Assembly (NCBI GenBank): GCA_007922305.1
Contig: ML677333.1
Coordinates: 14,382,547 to 14,446,546, forward strand
DNA from: Dermatemys mawii
Taxonomy: Eukaryota > Chordata > Testudines > Dermatemydidae
Length of the DNA: 64,000 nucleotides
Direction of reading: 5' to 3'
Positions 1-10,900 of this stretch are shown piece by piece. The notes under the pieces are model-generated. The model ran no database searches, was not told where the DNA came from, and was given only the letters and a program-made list of their open reading frames with translations. How positions within the stretch are numbered: the stretch's first letter is position 1; each line of letters begins with the position of its first letter. The translations under genes were made by a program, and so were the position numbers.

Positions 1-420
1 GTGGGGATCCCAGGGCTGGGATGTAGAGGGGTGAAGGGGTTCGTGGCAGGACGGGGGTGGGGATCCCAGGGCTGGGATGTAGAGGGGTGAAGGGGTTCAT
101 GGCAGGACAGGAGGATCTGAGGGCTGGGATGTAGAGGGGGTGAAAGGGTGCCGGCAGGATGAGGGGGGGATCCTAGGGCTGGGATGTAGAGGGGGTGAAG
201 GGGTGCGTGGCAGGATGGGAGTGGGGATCCCAGGGCTGGGATGTAGAAGGGGTCCATGGCAGGATAGGAGTGAGGGTGTGGGGGGATGCCAGGGCAGGGA
301 TGTATCTGGGGTGGATGGATACGTGGTAGGCCGGGGGGAGGGATGGGTGGATCCTAGTGCTGGGACTTGTCTGGGGTGGAGGGTTCCATGGTAGGATGGG
401 GATGTGGAGAGCCCAGCCTT
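1..420. repeat. G-rich minisatellite, unit about 55 bp, about 7 copies
   Basis: The block GATCCCAGGGCTGGGATGTA recurs near 7, 63, 117, 171, 227, 289 and 353, with degenerating spacing of 54 to 64 bp. The array continues past the left edge. Long ORFs here are only repeat translation. Confidence 0.85.
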
Positions 421-1831
421 CTTGTTTCTTAAGGAGACAGTCTGGAATCTGCTACCGTGGTACTGAGCACCATGTAAATACCTAGCTCTTGGGTGCACCT
501 GGTAACTGCTTTTTGTGCCATTAATGAGCAGGGGCTGAGGTTTTGTCTCTTTGTGCCAAATTCCAGCCACTCATATCTAGGTTTGGTAAAATTTAATTTC
601 TCTTTGTTTATAATTTAGATGGGTAGTGTTGATGTTTATTGAAAGCATTTTTAAGATTTTTAATCGATTAAAATTTTGCACAAAATTTTGTTTTAAGCTT
701 TTTTCCCTATTTTTATTTAAATATTCAGATTTTTGGGGAAAACGATAGAGGGGGGTCAGCCAATGGAGTCGTCAGTACTTAATGACAGTAGACATTGAGA
801 TTCAGAAAGTTAAAGCTTTACAACCATTAGTTCAAATTGTCAGCATCACATGTCAAAATATACATAGTAAATATCCTTAAAATCAAACTCTATTAAATTC
901 TCAAGTAGCATTTGTCTTTATAAATTTCAATGATTGATGGAAATATTTTTGTCCATCTGTGTGTGTGGTGAAACTGACATTTATCAACATAAAAATCAAA
1001 TCTTTCCATGCCTACTCATATCCTTCACTGTGGCTAATAAAATATTATCACATTGGGTTGGATGTGCCAAGAACTGAAATGGGGAATGAGGTGCAGAGTT
1101 TTCTTATTCCTGAACACTATGGTTGTTTACTAAGTAAGGCCAATTAGATATATTTATAGTGAAAACAAGAATAAGTTTATTGTCAACAGATCAGAGATTC
1201 AATGACTGTGAATAAGAATATCGGAAACAAATGGTTACATGTAAAAGAAAATCATAGGTTTTCTGGAAACTAAACCAAGCTTAACAAGTTAACCTCCTGT
1301 CTAAAGAAATTTCTTTCATGCAAAGTTCTTTCCATTGTTTTTAGTCAAGCCTCATTGAGACCCCTCTTTCACAAAGAGAAATTCACTCTCCATTTACTTC
1401 TTAGGTAAAGGATGAGGGTGTCGTCTTTGTCTCCCAAATATATTAGAGCAAACCTTTAATATATACCTCAACATAGTGTTCTTACCTCCTCTTTGCTTTT
1501 ACATGTTACTTTTCTATCTTTGAGGTTTTTACAGTCCTCACTGGTGAGAAGAGATCTATTGTCAATTATACAATAGTAAAAGCTAAAATCTTTCCTATTC
1601 TTATAGACAGGAAAATTCAGGAAGAGAAGTTATGTGATTTGCCTGAAGCCACACACAAGTAACACAGTCATAAGAAATAGATTAACACCCCCAGTTCCAT
1701 TGTCAGAATCAGTCTAGTGGTCCCCAGCCATATTCAACTTTGTACACAAAGCCCACCATGGTTTTTGGTAGAGACTCGTCCTTTTAATGATGTAATATGA
1801 CAGGTTTTATTTTTAATTTTCCTTCCTTTAG
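421..1831. other. ITGB1BP1 upstream intron, nothing recognised
   Basis: AT-rich sequence without exon, CpG island or repeat that I can name. Probably the intron between the noncoding first exon and the first coding exon. Confidence 0.4.
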
Positions 1832-1933
1832 CATTTTCTTTGATCCAATTATGGTGAAAAAATGTTCAGAAAAGGGAAAAAACGACATAGCAGCAGCAGC
1901 TCCCAAAGCAGTGAAATCAGTACTAAAAGCAAG
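1832..1933 (+). CDS. ITGB1BP1: ITGB1BP1 first coding exon (CDS from 1862)
   Basis: The acceptor ends at 1831 after a pyrimidine tract; the donor is AAG|gtaagc at 1934. The ATG at 1862 has A at -3 and opens 24 codons ([14 protein letters not shown]...). 1832-1861 is 5-prime UTR and contains another ATG at 1851 in a different frame (see findings). Confidence 0.95.
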
Positions 1934-4900
1934 GTAAGCTGAATTGGGGGTACAGTAAGCTTGTGGGACAGTTTCATTTGCTGTGAACTAACAGCTTGCA
2001 GAGAGCTTAGGAATTGGGACTCCTACGCTTCCAGTCTCTTTGGCAGCTAGTCAGGTGTATGAGATTGTTTCTGGGAGAATGTAGTCAAAAATCAAACCAT
2101 CTCTGTGAAATGTTTTAATTTCAATAAATTGTCAAATTGACAAAAGTTTACATTTTTCTGACCAGCTCTATTCAAAAACCCTTACTGGAATTAAAGCAAT
2201 TAAAACATTATCAAGTACAGATTAAGGTTCTTCCTTAAGAACTCAGTTCCCCCCCCCACGCACACTTTTTTTCTGGCTTTCAAGAGGGATGTTTATACTC
2301 TCTAACTGAAACTAAATCCTACTATTCTTTAAGGAGAGAGACGCCAGTGTAGAAATATTACTGTTTCAGAACTAGAAAGACAAATCATTGTTTTAATTAG
2401 ATGACAGGTCAGTCAGTTGACTGATACAATATTTATACATGTTGAACTTATTTTGCCCTTTTAATAATAGTTGTAAATTTAGGCGATAGATTAAATTATC
2501 AGAGTCTTAGGGAGATTTGTATTCTAAAGAAGAAAAGTCACTTAAGTTGTCAGAGTCAATCTGAATTTCTTTTATGAAATATTTAACTTTTTTTGACCAA
2601 TAAAGTAACATTCCAAGTCAAATGACTAATTAAGGGGATTTTAGGTAGCAAGTCCCTCAGAGTTTGGACTGTACGTTTATTTGTCATGTAGCATCAAGCA
2701 CACTGACGCTTAATAAATATTGATAGTTGACTGCCTTGCTATGGCTGGTTTATTACAGTCTTTAATATGATGATTGCTGAAATAAACATCTCATTTGCTT
2801 TTTTGTTTGTGAAATCAAGAAATATCAGAATTAGTTTTCTGTTGGAAGGATAGCATGCTACTTACATCATGGTAGCATAAATCCCACTGGTGTTGTTAGG
2901 AGTCTACTTGGAGACTACTTTGACAGCAACAGAACATGAGAAAAGAGTGGTACAAAAATATAATTTAGTGCTTTTTGTAATGTTGAAGTATTAGTTACTT
3001 AGGTTCAGAGGAGAGCCATGAGAATGACTTAAGGATTGGAAAAAATGTCATAGTGAAAGACTCATGGAGCTCAGTCTATTTAGCTTAACAAAGAGAGAAA
3101 GTTAAGGGTTGATCTGATCACCGTTTGTATCTTTTATTTTTGTAAACAAAAATTTGATGATGGGCTCTTCAATCTAGTCCAGGAGGGAGCAAACTACGGC
3201 CTGCAGACCACATCCAGCCTGTGCGCCTGCCCTGATTGGCCCCCGAGCTCCCAGCTGGAGAGGCTCCCCTCCCCTCAACTTCTTCCCTTCCCTAGAGCCG
3301 TAGCATGTTGCGTGGGCAGCGCTTGTGGGGAGGGAGGGAATTTCCATAGCCTGTGCTACATAGGTGGTCATTTGAGATGATCACAGTGGTTCCCTCTGGT
3401 TTTATAATCTGTGAATCTTTCAAGAACCTCTAAGCTAGCTGTTAAAAGTGAGAATGGGCTTGATTCTTCAGAACAGGCTAGCCAAATAAAAAAGCTTCTC
3501 TTTATTTTATACAATATTTCTAAAATATTTTTTTCCTATCTTAAAGCGCAAGTCCTCTGACAGCTAATAAGTACATTCTGTCCGTTAGCTGGTGAATGAT
3601 GACTTAAATCTTGTAGGGTTTCTGACATGGCTGGCATTTTTTAATATAAATCTCACTGCTAAAGGTCATGTTATTATAAATTTTAGTGACAAACATGCAC
3701 TTGCCCATTTCCTAAAAGGTTAAGATATTCAATGTAAGGAAAGAGACCGTGTACATAACTTTTTAAAGTTCATTTTCTCTGTTCTTTTTTTCTCATCTCT
3801 CCTTTCCCTGTTTCAAAAACATTTGGAAGCTTTTGAGAGACCGTTTATGTTGGTGTAAGTAAGTCAGACTGAGGCTCTTTCAAGTTTTATTATATTAATC
3901 TTTTGGAGAAGTAGGACGTCTTTGGTCATGTTACAACGTGTTGATCTAATTTCTTTTAAATAGCTCGAGACCATACAATTTAGAAGATTATAAGGAAGAA
4001 TGTAGGGGCAGAAAATCTGAAGATAAATTGTTAATATTTTCAATAATTAATTGGCATTTTTATATTTTTTCCCTTTAAACAGTCTGTTGACTCCAGTCTT
4101 GGTGGACTTTCTAGATCTAGTACTGTGGCTAGTCTAGATACAGACTCCACTAAAAGTTCAGGTATGTAACCAGTGCTGAGACAGACTTGCTTGAAGATGG
4201 ATTAATTTTATAAAATGTGCGATTGCGTATAAGAGTTGGGAGACGGGAAGGTGAGAAAGTGTAATTTCTCATTGTGTGAATGATGCTTTACACATTCACA
4301 TGTAGTCAGTTGAGGACAAACCTATTAGATGGCCTACTTACTAGCACATGAACAGCTGCAGTCTAAAATAGAAAGTGATCTTTGGGACTAGAAATAGCGA
4401 GATGTACAGAAGTTCTGAAGGAGGCGTAGCAGGACTGTGGAAGGCAAAGGAGGGGAAGGAAGGGATTGGTTGGAAACAACAAGGTATTGTAACAGGGCCT
4501 TGTGGTGCCTGCCTCTGTTTCAGTCTACAAACTACGCAGAGACCCTTATGCTGGTCCATCACCTTGTGCAGTTTATTTACAAATAGAGTCCCACCACCTT
4601 CATAACATATACAATTCCTATAACAAGCAGCTCTCCCCTCTTACTTGCTGCTTCTCCCCTTTTCATTTCTGTCCTGGGCCTATTTTTGGGCTCTGGCTAA
4701 TGGCTCACTTAGCCTTTCTGCCCTGCCCTATCCACAAACTAGACCAGGGTGGGCAAACTATGGCCCACGAGCCCCTCCTAAGTGGCCTGCCTGAGCTCCC
4801 AGCTGGGGAGGCTCCCCATGGTCCCTCCCCTGCTGTCCTTGCCCACATAGCGTCAGCATGCCACGGAGTGGGTTCTTGGGGGTGATTAGGGGTTGGGGAG

Positions 4901-7900
4901 GGTCTCTGGAGGAGGTGCTCAGGACAAGGAGCCGGGGGCTTAGATAGGGAGTGTGGTCTTGGGGAGGTGGCTGGGAGGGTAGTTGGGGTCAAGGAGCCAG
5001 GGAGCTTAGCTGGGGGGGTGGGGTTTTGGGGGGTCGTTAGGGTGGGGGAATCTCAAAAGGGGGCAGTCGGGACAAGGAGCAGAGGGGCTTAGATAGGAGA
5101 TGGGGTTCTGAGGGGGGCAGTCAGGGGACAGGAAGTGGGTGGAGGTTGGTTAGGGGGAAGAGCCAGGCTGTTTGGGGAGGCACAGCCTTCCCTACCCAGC
5201 CCTCCATACAATTTTAAACCCCGAGGTGGCCCTTGGGCCAAAAAAAAAAAAGTTTGCCCACCCATGAACTAGACACAGCTCTTTAGTCAGCTCCCTTCTG
5301 CCTTGCTTGATTGGAGTGGCTGTGAACTAAGTGCTGACTCAGCTTTTCTGGCCTAGCACTTGGTCACAGGTATGTATGCAACAGGGATGTGTTGCTGAGA
5401 GGAAAGACATTTCAGGCTTAGATCCAAAACCCTATGAAGTTTAAGAGTATTTTCATCTACTTACTGGGCTTGGAAAAGGCCTCAGCCCAGGGAACTGGCT
5501 TCTCATTATGTTTCAGTGATTATGCATCTAATGAAGAAAGAAGAAATACTTAGTGCTCGTATTCACAAAATGTTTAACATGATACTGCAATACCAAAAAG
5601 AACATTCACCTCACGGAAGGCAAAATAGTAGTTCTGTGTCAAATGTGTTCCTCAGAGTCTGAATCTACATATAGTAAAAAGCAAGCTGTGTCCACACTAC
5701 AGTGTGTAGCTACATCTGTCAGTGAACAGCTCTGGGAAAAGCCTTTCCCTTTATCTGTCAGAGGAAAGCTTCTACAGCTTCCTGCTGCCAGGGACTTTCA
5801 CTACAATTGGTTTCATTTTACAATTGTTGTGTACCAGCTAAATGCTCCCCTCTTGGGTCTCAATGTGGTTGGGGGATGGATAAATCCAAACAAAAATTCT
5901 TGTTTTGTACAAGAGCTAACCATAGCTTACATTAAAAAAATCTTGAGTTTAATTAAGTTGCTCAACTTTTGTGTTCGAGTAGACCATACTTTACAGTAGA
6001 CTCTCATGTCATCACATTTTGCTCTGTGCCAAAGACCATTCTGTGATAGCACACTAAAGAATCAGCCCATTAGAAGTTAAGAAAAGATGAGGTTAGTATA
6101 CCAGGGACTAAATAACACAAGAGTGGTAGGTGTCTTTGCTACCTTTCTTGTTTCATAATTGTTTCAGTGGGGAGATCTAGTGTTTGAGCCAAGGGAGCAA
6201 AAGATTATTCAAAAGTAATAGATTAAAAAAGACCAAAGAGACTTTCCAAAAGAACAATAGACATTACTGCTGAAGTAGAACAGTTCTTTGAATTTACAAT
6301 TCTTTTGTTATAGGACAAAGCAACAGTAATTCAGATACCTGTGCAGAATTTAGAGTTAAATATGTTGGTGCCATTGAAAAACTGAAACTTGATGAGAGCA
6401 AGAGTCTGGAGGGGCCATTGGACTTGATAAATTACATAGATGTGGCACAGGTAAGTCTTTATAACAAGAGAAGAAACATACAAATATGTCAAAACATTTT
6501 AAACCAATATGTTTCTTCCTATTGTGTATTTATCATATGATAGATGTAAGGCACTTCAGAAGCAAGACACTGTACAAATAATTTACCGTACTAAAGCGTG
6601 CACCCTTCATGGTGAGAGTTCAACAACTGTCTCGCTACCTTCTGGGTAGTAGTTGAAGGATATACCTCAGAAAAACAAATGGCTACTGCAGGAAGCAGTG
6701 ATTGAACAAATATCGTCAGGTGGTTGCTAGTTGCAAAAAGCTACAGTTCCAAAAAGTTGGTCTCCAGCCCCGTGGGAGTATCCATGAAAGAAGACTACTT
6801 ATGCCAATCTTTCTCAGCGACAGAGGAAATTTTCAGCTAGCTGAGGAATAAAAGTGAGAGCTTGGCCACTCATGGCCATTTATAATTCCATTGTATTAAG
6901 CCAGAATCTAGCTCAGTCTCACAGCTATGCGGATCTTTGTAGTATCAAAAGAAATAAAAACAAAACAAAAAAGCTTTTATTAAAAAAATGGTCAGGGTTC
7001 CTTTGCAAGGTCAATACTTGAATTCCTAAATGCCAGTTTATATAATAGAAATTAGATATTGCAAGTATAGCATACACATTGACAGCACTCATAGCCATAT
7101 ACAAACGTGTGCCTAATATTACACAGGCATTGCCAATATCAGCATCAGTGCGCTAGGATGGAGCAACCAGCAATATTCCTCTGCCTGCACTATTTGTCCC
7201 TGAAACAGTACACTGCTAGTGTAGCTGGACCATGGAACAAACACAAAGGAAGGGACTGTATGAAACCTCATTCGCCATAAAAAGTTCCCTTCCCAATCCT
7301 GAATAACTAAAAGAAGCACAGTGTTCTCCATCATATCAAGAAGTGTTTAAAGAAGAAAACCGCTTTGTGGGGAACAGCCCCATTAATGGTAATAGTCCAG
7401 TAGTCTGCAATAAAATTAAAACAGAAAATGCACGTTTTATAATGAATGTCTTCATTATTTATGCCCTTCTCTATACACTTAATACTTTTTTTGTTTCCCT
7501 CCAAAGCAAGATGGAAAGTTACCTTTTGTTCCAGCTGAAGAAGAGTTCATTATGGGAGTTTCCAAGTATGGTATTAAAGTCTCAACATCTGACCAGTATG
7601 TAAGTATGTCTCTTCTTGAAGGGCTTTATTTGGTGGAAGTTGGATGGTGGGCAGCTCTGGGAATGACATTTATAAGAGCCCTGATGAGTTTGCAATTAAA
7701 GGACACTGGATGATCCAGTAATTAATTTTCCATTTCAAAACTTCCGATTTTCTGATCTCAGAGTAAAACTCCAATTTTGTTTTTTGCTAAAACAGAGGGA
7801 CAGGAGGTTCTCGCCTTTCTAGCAAAACTGCCTCAGATCTTCTCTTCAGAACGTAGTTTATACTCTCCTCCTTGTCTATGGGTGACTTGGGGTTCTTGGT

Positions 7901-10900
7901 CCTCCAGCCAAAGCAAGAGTCTTTTCCTTAAGGGGCAAGTGAGATTCCCAAACAAAAAACAAAACAGTCTTTCACCCTTCCTGGTGTTAGTAATTTTTAT
8001 CTTGCTAGTTGTTCTCTCGCCCTCCTCTGGTAAAACTCTCTAACCACAATGACCAAGTCTGATCCAGCAGGTTCAATATTTTCTGGGTTATCAGTGCGAT
8101 TCCCTTTTCTCCCCACTAGGGTCTGTCTTGATCTTCGCTGGATGAGGTGATTATGGAAGGAAGGGATGCTCTTCCACCTTCATGAATCCCATCTTTCAGC
8201 CCCTAAACAAGAGCATATGTCCCTCCAGGCCTCACACTGCCTCTTCATTATCCAGATGTTCCTTATGCTTGCCATCTCCCCTCTTCTTGTTCTCGCCTTA
8301 GTCCCATCTGTACAATGTCAGCTCTTTGAGTCCTTCTTTTCCATTCTAGTCTGTCTTGAAGCAGTTCCTCAAAAACACCACAGCTAACCCCATCTTTTTG
8401 TATGACATTCATCCATCTAGTTTTGAGTCTTCCAACCCTTCTGAGTTGAATGCCCTGTTTCCTATATATTCTTCCCATCCTCTTTTCACATGCCCAGGCC
8501 ATGTAATCTTGGATTCTGTCAGCTTTTCTAGCGTTGGTACCACCTTCATACTTCCCCTAATTTGTTCTGTCCACGCATGGTCCATCCTTGCAACTCCAAG
8601 CCTCCGTCTTCACATTTACATTTCCAGTGTATTTAAGATCTGCTCCTGTTTCTTCCTCAGTGCCCAGCATTCAGAGCCACACAAAAGCACAGGCCCAATT
8701 AGCGTCTTGTAGCTTTTACTTTTCAACTTGATAGGCCTTCTCCTATTGCAGATCACTCTGCTCACTTCTTTCTGTTCAGCCCATGCCTTTCCTGCTCTGT
8801 TTATAAGTTCGTTGTTGAGTTCATCAATATCCTGTAGTATCAAACCTAGGTACTCTTTACCTTTGGTAGTTCTGGCCCCTCAGACATACTCTGTCTTCCT
8901 CCAAGACATCTTCAAATCTGCAGACCATATGCTGTTTTATTTCTGCTGATTTTCATGCCATTTGTTTCAAATATGCATCTCCAGCTCTCTAAATCTTCTT
9001 CCACTTCCTCTTTGCTCTCTCCCATAAGCACATCATCTGCAAAATGCATGCACCAGGGCGTCACTCTCTGGATGGTTATTGTAAGTGCATTGAGTATGTG
9101 CTTGTTCCCCTACAGATAGTACTCTTTAGTACTCACCATTTCTGCCAAAAAAACCCCAGACCCTTTTCTGATTCCCACCTCTACATTTTCCTGGCTTCAT
9201 AGAGTATCAGGGCTGAAAGGAGTATCAGGAGATCATCTCGTCCAACCCCCTGCTCAAAGCAGGGCCAATCCCCAGTTAAGTCATTTAGTAGTTTTTTCCC
9301 CATATCCCTAAATGGCCCCCTCAAGGATTGAGCTCACAACCCTGGGTTTAGCAGGCTAATGCTCAAATCACTGAGCTATTCACAGTATCTCCCCAGATCC
9401 CTTCATGAAAGACCCTACTCCAGGGCTTTTCTCAGCCTGGTCTCATAACTGAGCATAACTTGCCGCATGCATAGTCCTAAAGTCTAGTGACATGGTTCCC
9501 TTTAGGTCCCTCTGCGAACCACAGGGTATTCTAAATGCCTGGCCTTAGAAGGTCAAGCCCTAATAACAATCACATTGGCAGATGCTGTTCTTAAAAGAGC
9601 CAACCACCTCTGTTACAAGGACAGTAAGTATTACTGCTAAATTTAAAGAGAACTACAAAGCTTTCTTCACTCTTTTCAAAGAATCATTTGTTTCTGTTGT
9701 CTAGGAGGAAATGCAGTATTTGTAACAAACATCTAATCACACTGCAGTCATTCTACATTCATAGCTCTCGTTGAAGTCAGTAGGTATTTCACATGCAGGA
9801 GCATGATTTTTTGTCACCTTTGTTGAAAGTACATAGAGATCCTTGTGTCTGTCAATTTTATCCATCTCTCTGCTTGCTTCAACCTGAAAGCATGAGACAA
9901 GCTGACAGACACCCATGATTAAGCTAGTTTGCTCATTCTGTGATATTGCATTACATACTCAAGATAAATTCTGACCTCTGAATATCACCCATTGACATCA
10001 ATTTGTATTTCATTTAGACCACTTAGCAGCTATAACTCCTTCATAAAGATCCAGCTACAATGTAGACTGTATTAATGCAGAGATAGAGTAAATTAAGAAT
10101 CTACAAACTATTCTAGCTTAATAGTCTGAGTCTAAAGCTTCATCATCATTTATAGCAACCCAAACTTTTCTTAGATGTGTAAGAATGGGATAGACAGGGA
10201 CATGTTCCCTGTTCTGAACAGCTTCAAATCTAACTAAAAGGATGTGTACTGACAAACAGCAGAGGGATACAAGATGTTTTTCCCCAGTGTATTTGACCCT
10301 TCCAAATTTGTGCGCTGTATATTGATCCTGTGCTAAACTTTTATTTGTTGTTTTTGATCTTTACTGTTATGGGGGTAATCAAAGGAAATATTACCAGGGA
10401 CAATGGGAGTGTTTGTCTTCTGTAAAGAAGTGCACAGAGTGAGAGACTGAGCATTCCTTTCTAAAGAATACGAAGGATTTTGTAAAAGGTAACTTAGGCC
10501 GTCGTGAAAACATGCAGAAAATGTCATTGTCTATGCCCTGTTTTAGAATAACTTTAATTTGCCCATCTGGTTGTAGGATGTTTTACATAGACACGCTCTG
10601 TACTTAATTGTGCGGATGGTCTGCTATGATGATGGTCTGGGAGCAGGAAAGAGTTTATTGGCTTTGAAGACGACAGATGCAAGTTATGAAGAATACAGTC
10701 TCTGGGTCTATCAGTGTAATAGTTTGGTAAGAATTCATGTTTCCGATTCTTAATTTAGGTACCAATACATTTTGATGTCTAAACTTCATTACCTTCAAAA
10801 GCGACAAAGAGTCTTGTAGCACCTTATAGACTAAGATCTGTTAGTCTATAAGGTGCTACAAGATTCTTTGTCGCTTTTGCGGATCCAGACTAACACGGCT

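Noticed and set aside
97..570. 157-codon Pro/Ser-rich minus-strand ORF
   Set aside because: Translation of the minisatellite on its C-rich strand; periodic, no domain, no splice context.
4341..4992. Overlapping ORFs of 73-127 codons on both strands
   Set aside because: Partly inside the hAT MITE at 4745-5266, otherwise without domain, conservation or splice support.
8166..8949. Plus-strand ORFs of 73-118 codons
   Set aside because: Antisense shadows of the minus-strand RTE ORF2 relic.
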